Of a stretch of DNA of 64,000 nt, positions 53,622 through 62,859 are shown piece after piece (positions within the stretch are counted from its first letter, which is position 1; the number at the start of each line of letters is the position of its first letter). The DNA comes from Moheibacter sediminis (GTDB taxonomy: Bacteria > Bacteroidota > Bacteroidia > Flavobacteriales > Weeksellaceae), in the NCBI RefSeq assembly GCF_900176425.1, contig NZ_FWXS01000001.1, forward strand, positions 186,001 to 250,000, written 5' to 3'. The notes beneath the pieces are model-generated. The model was not told the DNA's origin. It searched no databases and saw only the letters and a program-made list of their open reading frames with translations. The translations under genes and the position numbers were made by a program.

Positions 53622-54893
53622 GTGATTGGAAATATAATTAGTCAGATAAATCAACTCTGGAAAAAAGGTTTTTTTCACTTAGCTGTTTCCAACTATTCGG
53701 TTCAGCTAATTGTCTTCAGTTCTCATTTGCTGATAGCTAAAATCATGTCTCCGGAAGACGTGGGATTTATCAAGGTAATTGAAACGATGATAAGCATTGC
53801 CGTTGTTTTGGGTGCCGGCGGAGCAACTTTTGCCATTCTGAAACTTATACCCGAAAATAAAGATGAATTAATCCGGAATTTTTTATTAAAATCTGCCCTA
53901 AAATCAACTTTACTATTTTCAATTGGAACAACAATTCTTTTCGTCTTATTGACTTATTTGGGGATTTTAAATGATGAAAAGAAATATAATTCCTTGTTTT
54001 ATCTTTATTCTTTAGTCATTCTTCCGAGTGTTTTACTTCAAATGCTTATTAGATACTACCAATCTATTGATAATTTCAAGCGGATAAGCGTTTTCATTTT
54101 TTACATAAAACTTGCATCAGCCGTTATCATATTAGGCATAACTTATTTTTTCTTTATAAGAGGATATATAATTTCTACAATTATTACTTCAGCTGTTTCT
54201 ATTTTACTTTTGTTATTTGATTTAAGAAAAGAATTTAAAACCTCTTCAAAAGAAGAATTTACTGCCTTGAAGAAACAATTCAATTCGCTTTCCAATACCG
54301 CATTTACTTCGCAAATAGTAGATCAGGCAAAGTTACATGCACCTTTTTTGATTGCTTATATTTTAGTCAAAGATAAAGTGGAGTTTGGGCATTATGCTTT
54401 TGCTTTATTGCTTGTTCAGGGAATGAATGTTTTGGTATCGAGCGTGCAGCAATTTCTAATTCCGAAAATGTCGGAAACCTCACGAAACTTAGATGTTTTT
54501 TTTGAAAAATATGCGTTATTAGAAAAAAAATTTAACTGGATTTCGGTAGGTCTGTTTGTGCTTGCTCAGATTTTTATTCCCGTATTTGTGTATATATTTT
54601 ATGGCGATAAATACGATGAGGCTATCATGTTGCTGAGAATCATGCTCCTAGGATGGCTGATTCAAGGATTTTCCAGTCTGAAAGGAATTATCTTTTTGAG
54701 CCTTGGGAAAATGCGTTATGTGCTTTATTCTTCCTCAGCAATTTTAATTTTATCAAGTCCTGTCATGTATTTTTTAACTTTGAAATACGGAGGAATGGGC
54801 GCTGCATGGTCTTATGTCGCACAAAATGTTGTAAGTTTGGGTTGTTTAATTTTTTTCGAAAAGATGTTGGTCAAAAAATTCAGAAATAACTGA
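53622..54893 (+). CDS. Polysaccharide flippase (Wzx-like)
   Basis: A 423-residue membrane protein with about 12 predicted helices, MOP superfamily, starting at GTG: MIGNIISQINQLWKKGFF, then NYSVQLIVFSSHLLIAKIMS and PEDVGFIKVIETMISIAV. It should flip lipid-linked repeat units to the periplasm for polymerisation. The gap to rfbD is 62 bases; its stop overlaps the next ATG by one base. It is the second flippase gene in the window and differs in length and sequence from that at 16040. Confidence 0.88.
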   Translation: MIGNIISQINQLWKKGFFHLAVSNYSVQLIVFSSHLLIAKIMSPEDVGFIKVIETMISIAVVLGAGGATFAILKLIPENKDELIRNFLLKSALKSTLLFSIGTTILFVLLTYLGILNDEKKYNSLFYLYSLVILPSVLLQMLIRYYQSIDNFKRISVFIFYIKLASAVIILGITYFFFIRGYIISTIITSAVSILLLLFDLRKEFKTSSKEEFTALKKQFNSLSNTAFTSQIVDQAKLHAPFLIAYILVKDKVEFGHYAFALLLVQGMNVLVSSVQQFLIPKMSETSRNLDVFFEKYALLEKKFNWISVGLFVLAQIFIPVFVYIFYGDKYDEAIMLLRIMLLGWLIQGFSSLKGIIFLSLGKMRYVLYSSSAILILSSPVMYFLTLKYGGMGAAWSYVAQNVVSLGCLIFFEKMLVKKFRNN

Positions 54894-56134
54894 TGCAGGC
54901 AGAGCCAATTACTATACAAAATACTCGCAATAATCATCTCAGAAACATAATGATTTTGTTCCCGGCAATCATAATCATTGTATCTGAAATTTTGATGTAT
55001 TTTCAAAGTCCGCTTTCAAGCCCTTTGAAAGTAGCAGCTGTATTTTATATGATGTTTTATGCGATTTTGAAAGTAAAATACCACGGAGGATTGATTTTTT
55101 CTCTGATGTGCTTTTTACCATTTTTTATTTACGCATTTGTCATTTCATTCAATATAAATGCTGCAATTGAAGAAGGAATCCGTTATTTATTTCCCATCAG
55201 TATTCTCCTTTACAGCTATGCTTTAAAAAGAGATTTTAAGTTTTTACTGTACTCTTTTATCATTTTTGTATTGATCAATGATGCTTGGCAGATTGTAAAT
55301 TACATCAATTGGATGCGAGGTGGAAGACAATGGTTTTATACCTACAACCCTTATTGGAACACTTGGGTATCCAATGAAACCTCTGGTATAATACGTGCAA
55401 CCGGTATCGTCGGGTTCTTTGGACTTTTTGGTTTTATCAATATGCTTGCTTTTTTCCTTACCAAAAGATATTATCAAGGAAAGGGAAAGCTGATTTTACT
55501 AATCATTTTTGTGGTTTGTATGTTTTTAAGTTTTTCTTACAAAACATTAGGAACCTTTCTATTAATGATTTTTCTGGAAATGAAAAACAAAATGCGGATT
55601 TTATTGTATGTGCTTGGAATTGGATTAATTGCATTCATTACCATGCCTAAGCTGGTACTCAGCATGGAAAAAAATGCACGCTACAGAATTATGGAATATG
55701 TGGTAGAAGGAAATTCTGCAAGAGGCGATTCATATCGTGTCATGTTTGAAGAAATAGGACGTTTCAACTTGTTTGGAAGAGGAATCGGAGCTTTTGGCGG
55801 TCCTTCTTCTGTACGCTATAATTCTCCGGTTTATAAAGAGGTAAAATTTAACTGGTACACAACTCCTGAACTTACAACTACTGACACCTATTATCCACAT
55901 TTATTTGTAGAAATGGGAATCATTGGTGGTCTTTCTTATATGTTCATTATTGTTTCACCGCTAATTTTTCTGAGGTGGAATTATGATAAATTCAAAATTG
56001 TATTTGTGATTTACTTTGCGTTGTTGTTTGATGCGCTTTTTGCTTATTCAATCAATAATATTGCTTATTTGATATTATCTTTGATTTTCATTTATCCGAT
56101 TTATTATTACAATGAACAACCCAAAAATCCCTGA
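54893..56134 (+). CDS. O-antigen polymerase-like membrane protein (Wzy candidate)
   Basis: A 413-residue protein with about 11 membrane helices and a large periplasmic loop near residues 255-340 (YRVMFEEIGRFNLFGRGIGA, then TTDTYYPHLFVEMGIIGGLS), the pattern of polymerases that join lipid-linked repeat units. The family has low sequence identity, so the call rests on topology, loop motif and position beside the flippase. One-base overlap with the preceding gene. An O-antigen ligase role is possible. Confidence 0.75.
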   Translation: MQAEPITIQNTRNNHLRNIMILFPAIIIIVSEILMYFQSPLSSPLKVAAVFYMMFYAILKVKYHGGLIFSLMCFLPFFIYAFVISFNINAAIEEGIRYLFPISILLYSYALKRDFKFLLYSFIIFVLINDAWQIVNYINWMRGGRQWFYTYNPYWNTWVSNETSGIIRATGIVGFFGLFGFINMLAFFLTKRYYQGKGKLILLIIFVVCMFLSFSYKTLGTFLLMIFLEMKNKMRILLYVLGIGLIAFITMPKLVLSMEKNARYRIMEYVVEGNSARGDSYRVMFEEIGRFNLFGRGIGAFGGPSSVRYNSPVYKEVKFNWYTTPELTTTDTYYPHLFVEMGIIGGLSYMFIIVSPLIFLRWNYDKFKIVFVIYFALLFDALFAYSINNIAYLILSLIFIYPIYYYNEQPKNP

Positions 56135-56139
56135 CAACC

Positions 56140-57087
56140 ATGTCCGTTAATCTTCCATCAAAAAGCGCGATAGTTTTCATTTGGGTAATTCTCATGATTT
56201 ATCTGGGCTATAATTTTTTCAAAAAACCCAATGAAATTCTTTTCCAGATGAACTATGATTGGGAAAATGTTTCATTGATAGATTCTGTAGGAAATGTAGA
56301 TATTGACTCCGTTTCTTTTGATTATTTCTCTGTGAAAAATAATTTCAAAGTAAATCCTACCGTTTCTACCAACAACACCTATAAACTCGGAACTCCAAAA
56401 ACTACCTATTACTTCAGAGCTTCAGAACTTGAAATTGCTACTGATCAAATTAATTTTTCAGGTGTGAGATGGATCAACGGGCATCCGGAAAAATATTTAA
56501 AATCCGGAATTTTAGAAATCATCAATTTACCGCTTAAAGAAGAAGGCAAAAAAACCGTTGTTACTATCGGTGATTCAGAATTGATTTGGCAGGAAGCACG
56601 TGATTTGAGAAAAAAACTTCACCTCAAAAACCAGAATTTGTTGTTTTTAGGCTCTAAAAAAGATGTCAATGGTTTTGCGCATGAAGCATCTGTTTATATA
56701 ACTTCACAGGAAATTCTCAATAATATTGACCAAATTCCTGCTGCAGAAAATTATGTTTTGTTTTTTGGGGCGCAAGACAAAAAAACCGATAAAAATTTAT
56801 TGGAGCAAAATGTTTGTAAGATTTTAGAAATACTCGCTTCACGAAACGAAACCAAAAAAATAATTACCATTTCACTTCCTCCTTCTAATAATGACGATTT
56901 TGAAAAATATAATATCGCTTTCAATGAAATTTTGAAAGAGTGTACCGCTTCTAATGAGAAATCTGTATTGATACCTTTACATGAAAGACTGCAGGAAGAA
57001 TCCGAATATTTAATGCAAGACGGTGTTCACATGAATGAGAAAGGATATTCTATTTTGGTAAAACTCCTCGACAAATCTTTGGAATGA
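56140..57087 (+). CDS. Membrane-anchored SGNH-type hydrolase
   Basis: A 315-residue protein with one N-terminal membrane helix (about 10-27), a beta-rich segment, then an SGNH domain (about 140-315): block I with nucleophile Ser in VVTIGDSELIW, an Asn/Gly-type central block that is weak, and block V as DGVHMNEKGYS (Asp and His). Such proteins add or remove acetyl groups on glycans in the periplasm. Overlaps the next gene by four bases and follows the polymerase by five, so part of the locus. Confidence 0.78.
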   Translation: MSVNLPSKSAIVFIWVILMIYLGYNFFKKPNEILFQMNYDWENVSLIDSVGNVDIDSVSFDYFSVKNNFKVNPTVSTNNTYKLGTPKTTYYFRASELEIATDQINFSGVRWINGHPEKYLKSGILEIINLPLKEEGKKTVVTIGDSELIWQEARDLRKKLHLKNQNLLFLGSKKDVNGFAHEASVYITSQEILNNIDQIPAAENYVLFFGAQDKKTDKNLLEQNVCKILEILASRNETKKIITISLPPSNNDDFEKYNIAFNEILKECTASNEKSVLIPLHERLQEESEYLMQDGVHMNEKGYSILVKLLDKSLE

Positions 57088-58268
57088 CATTTACGCAGCT
57101 AAAAGAACCTTTATTTTACATTTCTCTTGCTGGTGTTTTGATTACGCTGGTGTTTCCGGAGCATTCGATAAATTCTAAAGCGATTATTTTCAGCGTAGTT
57201 TGCTGGCTGCTTTACAATCCGTTCTCAGAGAAATTAAGATTAATCAAAAAAAACATCGTTCCTTTTTTGGTCATTAGCGCATTGTTTTGGATCAGCTGTT
57301 TGGGAATGATTTATACGGAAAACACAAACGAAGGAACCAAAATACTGACGAGAAATCTTCCGTTTTTGATTTTTCCGTTGATCTTTTCTTCAATAAAAAT
57401 AGATGAAAAAGGAATCCAATTTCTGCTTAAATATTTTAGTTTTTCGGTAATTCTTGCGGCTATGTTTACATTGGGAAAAGCTTTTTATCTGAAATTGAAC
57501 AATCTGGGCAGCTATTTCCATTTTCTAAAACTGGAAGAATTACAGGACAAACACAATACCTACTTTGCAATGTTTTGTGTTTTTGCCATCACTTATTTTC
57601 TATTTCACTTGAAGAAGAAAACCTGGTGTTATTTAGGTTGCATTTTATTTCTGTTAGGGTATATTTATTTATTGAGCGTTCGTATAAGTATAGTTGCTTT
57701 GGTTTTAATCGGGGTTGTTTATTTAATTTCGCAAAGGAAAACCATTCCTTCCCGATACTTTTATTTTATTTTTATAGGTTGTGCTTTCATTCCGGTTGTG
57801 TTTTATTTTTCTCCAAGTTTCCAGGAGAAATTCAATCCTTATACACCACAAGGAGAGAAAATTTCAGACGTAGATTCCCGTAAAATTCACTGGCAGGCAG
57901 CACTTGATCACATCAGCAGAAACAATATTTTGCTTGGACAAGGAACGGGGGACGGACACGAGGGGCTTTTTGAAACTTATAAGAAATTTGGATTCTACAC
58001 TGGTTTTGCGGAAAAATACAACGCGCACAACCAATACATAGAAATTGCGCTTTATTACGGTGCGATTGGGCTGGTCATATTGCTCACCATGCTGGTTTAT
58101 GCTTTAAAAATAAATTTACTTCAGAAAGATTATTTTGCTGTTGCAATCGTCGTAGTATTTGCTGTGTTTATGGTAACAGAATCTATCCTGCAAAGGCATG
58201 ATGGCATCGTTCTTTGTGCATTTTTTATATCTTTATTTTCGATGAAAAAGATTTCTGAAAATGCGTAA
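57084..58268 (+). CDS. O-antigen ligase/Wzy_C family membrane protein
   Basis: A 394-residue protein with about 11 helices and the Wzy_C signature: a periplasmic loop with IHWQAALDHISRNNILLGQG and AHNQYIEIALYYGAIGLVIL. This points to either the WaaL ligase, which joins polysaccharide to lipid A-core, or a second polymerase. With the candidate polymerase at 54893, one may polymerise and the other ligate. Four-base overlap with the SGNH gene, eight-base overlap with the glycosyltransferase. Confidence 0.82.
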   Translation: MTFTQLKEPLFYISLAGVLITLVFPEHSINSKAIIFSVVCWLLYNPFSEKLRLIKKNIVPFLVISALFWISCLGMIYTENTNEGTKILTRNLPFLIFPLIFSSIKIDEKGIQFLLKYFSFSVILAAMFTLGKAFYLKLNNLGSYFHFLKLEELQDKHNTYFAMFCVFAITYFLFHLKKKTWCYLGCILFLLGYIYLLSVRISIVALVLIGVVYLISQRKTIPSRYFYFIFIGCAFIPVVFYFSPSFQEKFNPYTPQGEKISDVDSRKIHWQAALDHISRNNILLGQGTGDGHEGLFETYKKFGFYTGFAEKYNAHNQYIEIALYYGAIGLVILLTMLVYALKINLLQKDYFAVAIVVVFAVFMVTESILQRHDGIVLCAFFISLFSMKKISENA

Positions 58269-59271
58269 AAAAATACTTTTTATTGGACCTTATACGGCAA
58301 TTGGCGGAGTCAGTATGCATATCAAGAGATTGTCAGGATTATTAAAAGATAATTTCGATTTTGAATTCATAGATGAATCTCCGGTCACGTACAAATCATC
58401 TTCTGTATTTAATTTACGAAGTGGAAATTTATTAAAATATCTGACTCTAATTTGGAAATCTGATATTGTCCACATTCATACCAGTATTTGGTGGTTGAGA
58501 GGATTTCACATCTTAACAGCATTTTTATTGAGGAAAAAGATTGTTGTTTCTTTTCATGCATTATTGGAATTCAAAAATTCCAAGCATTTGAATTTGATAA
58601 GAAATTATACTTCTTTGGCGGATAAAGTGATTGTTGTGAACAGTGAAATGTATGGTATTTTAAAAATAGAAAAAGCAGTTGTCAAAGAAGCATTCATTCC
58701 GCCTGATTTAAACTCAGAACCTGCAATTCCTGTTGAATTAAATGAACTTATCAATCAAAATTCTGATAAAAAATTGATTGTGAGCAATGCCTTCCGATTA
58801 GATTTGCACAACGATGAGGATTTGTATGGTTTGGATTTAATGGTTGATGTAGCGAAACAAATAAAGACCGAGAACAAGCCGTACAAAATCATATTTGTGG
58901 TAGCATCCCAAGATGATAAATTTGGATTAATGCAAAATAATCAATCAATTATAGAACAGGAAAATTTATCTGAACAAATTACCATCTTTAATAATCCTAT
59001 TTCATTTGTGAAATTAATTGAAAAATCAGATTTGGTTGTACGTGCTACAAATACCGATGGTGATGCTTTGACCATACGTGAAGCCTTGTATTTAGAGAAG
59101 CCTGTGATAGCTTCTGACGTTGTTCAAAGACCGGAAGGAACAATTCTTTTTGAAAACAGAAATTCTGAGAATTTATTTGTGAAAATTAATGAAGTAATTT
59201 CTGATTTAGCATTAAGAAAAATTTCTTTTCTTCAAGAATCTTATAAGGATTTTTATTTTAACTTATATTAA
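58261..59271 (+). CDS. Glycosyltransferase family 4-like
   Basis: A 336-residue GT-B enzyme. N-domain: LFIGPYTAIGGVSMHIKRLS with HIHTSIWWLRGFH; C-domain: VVRATNTDGDALTIREALYL and EKPVIASDVVQRPEG, the usual donor-site Glu motif (TIREALYLEKPV). Probably adds a sugar to the lipid-linked repeat on the cytoplasmic face. It ends one base before a converging gene. Donor and acceptor are unknown. Confidence 0.85.
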   Translation: MRKKILFIGPYTAIGGVSMHIKRLSGLLKDNFDFEFIDESPVTYKSSSVFNLRSGNLLKYLTLIWKSDIVHIHTSIWWLRGFHILTAFLLRKKIVVSFHALLEFKNSKHLNLIRNYTSLADKVIVVNSEMYGILKIEKAVVKEAFIPPDLNSEPAIPVELNELINQNSDKKLIVSNAFRLDLHNDEDLYGLDLMVDVAKQIKTENKPYKIIFVVASQDDKFGLMQNNQSIIEQENLSEQITIFNNPISFVKLIEKSDLVVRATNTDGDALTIREALYLEKPVIASDVVQRPEGTILFENRNSENLFVKINEVISDLALRKISFLQESYKDFYFNLY

Positions 59272-59272
59272 T

Positions 59273-60016
59273 TCATTTCTTCCTGAAAACCACTTCTTTA
59301 CTTAGCAACCAAAGAAAAGTCGTATTGGTAACCGCATATCGTTTAAATAATCTTTTAGGTTCCAGTATCAATCGGAAAAGCCATTCCAAACTATTGTTGC
59401 GCATCCATTCAGGTGCATTTTTTTTCATTCCGGTAACGACAGTCAACGCGCCGCCTATGCCAATCATACAAGCATTGATGTTTCCTTTGTGCATGGACAT
59501 CCACTTTTCCTGGCGCGGACAACCTGTGGCCACAAAAAGGATCTGTGTATGGGAAGCATTAAATTCATTTGCAAGATTTTGTTCTTCTTCCGGACTTAAT
59601 TCTCTAAAAGGATGCGGCTTATAATTTGTAACAAAAACATTGGGAAAATTACTTTCAATGTATTTTTTAGTTTCATCTTGGATTTCCTGAGTTCCGCCAT
59701 AAAAACCTACTTTGATTTGTTTTTGAGAAGATTCTTTCAATAAATGTTGAATGATCTCCAAACCTGCAACTCTTTCTTGTTTGATTCCATGTAACAAATC
59801 CATGCTTTTTGCTATCGGCATACCGTCCGGAACTGCCAAATCAGATTCATTTACAATTTTTGCAAAGTCAGGATTTTTATGCGCCTCCACAAGCATATGC
59901 ACATTTGCAACACATACATAAGATGAAATGTGATGCTTTGCATTTTCTAAAATTTTATTCATTTGTTCTTCAAAGGAACCAATGCTTATGTCTATGCAAA
60001 TCACTCTTTTTTTCAC
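59273..60016 (-). CDS. WecG/TagA/CpsF family glycosyltransferase
   Basis: A 247-residue GT26 enzyme: VCVANVHMLVEAHKNPDFAK, VPDGMPIAKSMDLLHGIKQE, the family signature VGFYGGTQEIQDE, and ILFVATGCPRQEKWM. Such enzymes add a ManNAc-type sugar to a lipid-linked acceptor early in assembly. It is the only minus-strand gene inside the polysaccharide locus, possibly inserted or moved independently. A 16-bp palindrome lies 17 bases upstream of its start. Confidence 0.92.
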   Translation of the reverse strand: MKKRVICIDISIGSFEEQMNKILENAKHHISSYVCVANVHMLVEAHKNPDFAKIVNESDLAVPDGMPIAKSMDLLHGIKQERVAGLEIIQHLLKESSQKQIKVGFYGGTQEIQDETKKYIESNFPNVFVTNYKPHPFRELSPEEEQNLANEFNASHTQILFVATGCPRQEKWMSMHKGNINACMIGIGGALTVVTGMKKNAPEWMRNNSLEWLFRLILEPKRLFKRYAVTNTTFLWLLSKEVVFRKK

Positions 60017-60032
60017 AGTAATGCAGGATTGA

Positions 60033-60048
60033 ATTTTAAATTTAAAAT
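60033..60048. promoter_or_regulatory. 16-bp AT-only palindrome upstream of GT26 gene
   Basis: ATTTTAAATTTAAAAT is a perfect palindrome in the region between the divergent GT26 and sugar-transferase genes. AT-only, so a chance match is possible; position fits an operator. Confidence 0.3.
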
Positions 60049-60175
60049 GATTCTCTAATCTTGATTTTTTTTAAGCTTTAAATTATGTGCAAAGATAGTC
60101 AGTTAAGAGCATAAAGTTTACTATTTTAGCCCAGCTATAAAACAGAACAAGCGACAGAAATATAATTATCTGTTT

Positions 60176-61585
60176 ATGAAAAACTTAAGACAAAACAATG
60201 CCTCGATTCTTCTACTCTTGCTTGACTGTTTGGCATTGGCTGTTTTGTTTTTTACGTTTCTTTTCATTCGTTTCAATTATGTTTATTTCGAAATAAACCT
60301 TCCGACACTCGGAAAAATGTTTTCTGACCAGTACAAAGCATTCATTCTTATAATGGTTTCCTGGTATTTTATTTCTGAATATACGCAATTGTACAGAGGA
60401 TTCAGATTTTCCAGATACATCAATTATATAAAAGGAAGTTTATTTCAAATTGTTTTGTTTTCATTCGTTTTGTTTACGGTTTCAGGAATTAAGTTTGAAT
60501 ACTTGTACAGTAATGAGCAGGCATTTTTGTTTATATCCATTCTGGCAGCTTATTTAATTTTATCGAGAAGCTTGATTTTTTATGTGACCAAAAGAATCCG
60601 GATACAAGGACTGGATCTCCGAAATGTTGCATTGATCGGTTACAATGAAAATGCAAAAGGTCTCATTGATCTGCTCAATCAGAGAAAAGATTTAGGACTA
60701 AATTTATCGAAGGTTTTTGTTGCTAAAAATCCTGAGGAAGGTCAGGAAACCTTTAATTTAGATAGTTTTAAAAAGATTTTAATTGAAGAAAATATTGAAT
60801 TTATTTACATCTGTTTTGGAAATGGGCTCGACGAGAATCTGATCAATCAAATTACTGATATAGCTGAAGGCCAGTATGTGCACATAGGATTTATTCCAAA
60901 TAATTCTATGAATGCCCGACAAAGTCTCGATATCTCTTATCTGGATACTTTTCCGATTTTGACTTATAAAAAATACCCGCTTGATCATTCGTTCAACCAG
61001 ATAGTGAAAAGAATATTTGATTTGGTGTTTACTTTCTTTGTTTTTGTATTCATCCTTTCTTGGCTTTACCCAATTATTTCTCTTCTTGTATTGATTTATC
61101 AGGGGCGACCTGTACATTTTTTCCAAAAACGAAACGGACTCAATGGGAGAGAATTTAATTGTCTGAAATTCAGAACTATGAGAGAAGATAAGCTAAACAG
61201 TTTAAAACCAACTGAGCGCAATGACCCTCGTGTTACAAAACTTGGAAGGATTCTTAGAAAGACAAGTTTAGATGAGTTGCCTCAGTTCATCAATGTACTC
61301 AAAGGAGAAATGTCTATTGTAGGACCCCGGCCTCACATGGTTTCTGAAAATGAATCCTACTCCGATATTATCAAGCGATATTCTTTGAGACATTACGTAA
61401 AACCAGGAATCACAGGATTGGCACAAACAAAAGGATACAGGGGAGCAGTTGATAGTGACAGAGACATGGAAATGCGCATCCGCACAGATATCTATTATGT
61501 AAGAAACTGGTCATTTTTATTAGACATTCTGATTATTTTCAGAACGGTAAAACTGATGATTTTTGGAGATGAAAATGCGATTTAA
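60176..61585 (+). CDS. Initiating sugar-phosphate transferase (WcaJ-like)
   Basis: A 469-residue polyprenyl glycosyl-phosphotransferase. Four membrane helices (about 10-130) and a nucleotide-binding-like region (about 145-265) are followed by a re-entrant helix and the catalytic domain: RPVHFFQKRNGLNGREFNCL, LKFRTMRED, KTSLDELPQFINVLKGEMS, VGPRPHMVSENESY and PGITGLAQTKGYRG. It starts repeat-unit assembly by moving a hexose-1-phosphate to undecaprenyl phosphate in the inner membrane. Last gene of the polysaccharide locus; the sugar cannot be read from the sequence. Confidence 0.94.
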   Translation: MKNLRQNNASILLLLLDCLALAVLFFTFLFIRFNYVYFEINLPTLGKMFSDQYKAFILIMVSWYFISEYTQLYRGFRFSRYINYIKGSLFQIVLFSFVLFTVSGIKFEYLYSNEQAFLFISILAAYLILSRSLIFYVTKRIRIQGLDLRNVALIGYNENAKGLIDLLNQRKDLGLNLSKVFVAKNPEEGQETFNLDSFKKILIEENIEFIYICFGNGLDENLINQITDIAEGQYVHIGFIPNNSMNARQSLDISYLDTFPILTYKKYPLDHSFNQIVKRIFDLVFTFFVFVFILSWLYPIISLLVLIYQGRPVHFFQKRNGLNGREFNCLKFRTMREDKLNSLKPTERNDPRVTKLGRILRKTSLDELPQFINVLKGEMSIVGPRPHMVSENESYSDIIKRYSLRHYVKPGITGLAQTKGYRGAVDSDRDMEMRIRTDIYYVRNWSFLLDILIIFRTVKLMIFGDENAI

Positions 61586-61658
61586 ATAAATTCATTTCTG
61601 AATTTATCATAAATAAAAATTCCTGTACAAAAAAGCTAATGCCTTTCTTACAGGAATT
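61586..61658 (+). terminator. Terminator region after sugar transferase gene
   Basis: Two hairpins: ATAAATTCA-TTTC-TGAATTTAT (61586-61607) and AATTCCTGTA (61618-61627) with TACAGGAATT (61649-61658; 21-base loop), followed by a T-run. The second may also serve the converging gene at 61690. Confidence 0.65.
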
Positions 61659-61689
61659 CTATATTTTTAACAGACTAAAAAAACTAGTT

Positions 61690-61881
61690 CTACCAGCCTT
61701 CGTAATCTTTCTCGTTGTCGTTTCCGAACTTTGCCAGTTTATATAACCACCATCCCATCATCGCCATACCTACGACAAATAAAATCCAACCCATTCCATA
61801 ACCAATCGGCTGCAATGTATTTTCAAACATCCATTTGAAGAAATATCCGATTCCGAAAAGCATATCTGTAATTAATCCCAT
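61690..61881 (-). CDS. Small membrane protein, DUF6341-like
   Basis: A 63-residue protein: an N-terminal amphipathic or membrane helix (about 3-20), a strong membrane helix (GMGWILFVVGMAMMGWWLYK, about 29-48) and a charged end (NDNEKDYEGW). It resembles the DUF6341 family, which in flavobacteria stands next to a DUF6427 gene, as here. Function unknown. Divergent from the next gene with 36 bases between. Confidence 0.8.
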   Translation of the reverse strand: MGLITDMLFGIGYFFKWMFENTLQPIGYGMGWILFVVGMAMMGWWLYKLAKFGNDNEKDYEGW

Positions 61882-61904
61882 ATCTTTGTTTCTGAAGTTG
61901 AGGA

Positions 61905-61912
61905 CAAAGTTA
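61905..61912 (-). promoter_or_regulatory. -7 element of DUF6341-like gene
   Basis: TAACTTTG on the minus strand, 23 bases before the start codon. It lies in the 36-base divergent spacer, so the -33 region would be inside the neighbouring gene. Confidence 0.4.
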
Positions 61913-61917
61913 TAAAA

Positions 61918-62859
61918 ATGTTGGCAAAATTACTTTCCGGAAAATCTTTTTTTATTCAAATTATTCTAGGACTTCTGTTTATCGTCCTTTTCGCTGATCA
62001 ATTTTATAATGGAAAAATGGCCTTTCGCAATGATTTTGTGGGAGTTACAGCATTTTTGCTGGTTGTTGTATTGACATACCTGTTTTTTCTCACTTCCAAG
62101 CTCTTCAAGAGCGCCGGATTACCATTATGGTTCTTTATAATCTGGTTTTTTGTGTTTTCGGGAATATCAACTGATAGTAGAATTTCTATTTCTCTTTTTG
62201 TTTGCACTATTCTTTTTTGGAGAATGATCCATGCCGAAGAGAAATCGGACAGTAAAAACTACGCCTTTGACGTAGGAATTTGTCTGAGTATTTCCAGCTT
62301 TTTTTATCCGCCGAGCATCTTTCTCATTGTGTTGATTCTCTTCAATTACCTCTACATGCAATCGCTCAATTTCAGAGTGATGCTTTTGTTCACTTTAGGT
62401 TTTGTGTTGCCGCTAGCAGTTGGTTTGCAAATTGTTTACCTGACAGACAATCAACATTGGCTAACTGAAATAAGAGAATATTTTTACATTGATTTTTGGG
62501 GTAATTGGGATATCATTTCATTGATTCCGGTTGGATTATTGCTGATTATAACTTGGTTCGACCATGTTTCTCATTCCGGAACACAGGACATCAACAAAAG
62601 ACACATTTACTTTTTGTTCTTTCTTTATTTTATCAATTGGTTAATCATACTGGTTATTTTCGGAGGAAAAAATATAAATCTTTTAGCCGTTTTAGGGCTT
62701 CCCGTAAGCGTTTTCCTTGCTAGATATGTTCAATATATGAATTCAAAAGTTTGGAAAGAAGTAATTCTTTGGGGATTTCTGGCAGTAATGGCAGGATTTT
62801 ATTTCAGAATAGAAATTATAAAAATTTATAATGATTTACTCGGAAATGTGGCGTTTTAA
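61918..62859 (+). CDS. DUF6427-like polytopic membrane protein
   Basis: A 313-residue protein with 9-10 membrane helices and short loops (starts MLAKLLSGKSFFIQIILGLL; ends with a helix near WKEVILWGFLAVMAGFYF). It matches the DUF6427 family in size, topology and neighbour; no catalytic motif is visible. Function unknown. Its end overlaps the converging lpxH gene by 24 bases. Confidence 0.8.
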   Translation: MLAKLLSGKSFFIQIILGLLFIVLFADQFYNGKMAFRNDFVGVTAFLLVVVLTYLFFLTSKLFKSAGLPLWFFIIWFFVFSGISTDSRISISLFVCTILFWRMIHAEEKSDSKNYAFDVGICLSISSFFYPPSIFLIVLILFNYLYMQSLNFRVMLLFTLGFVLPLAVGLQIVYLTDNQHWLTEIREYFYIDFWGNWDIISLIPVGLLLIITWFDHVSHSGTQDINKRHIYFLFFLYFINWLIILVIFGGKNINLLAVLGLPVSVFLARYVQYMNSKVWKEVILWGFLAVMAGFYFRIEIIKIYNDLLGNVAF

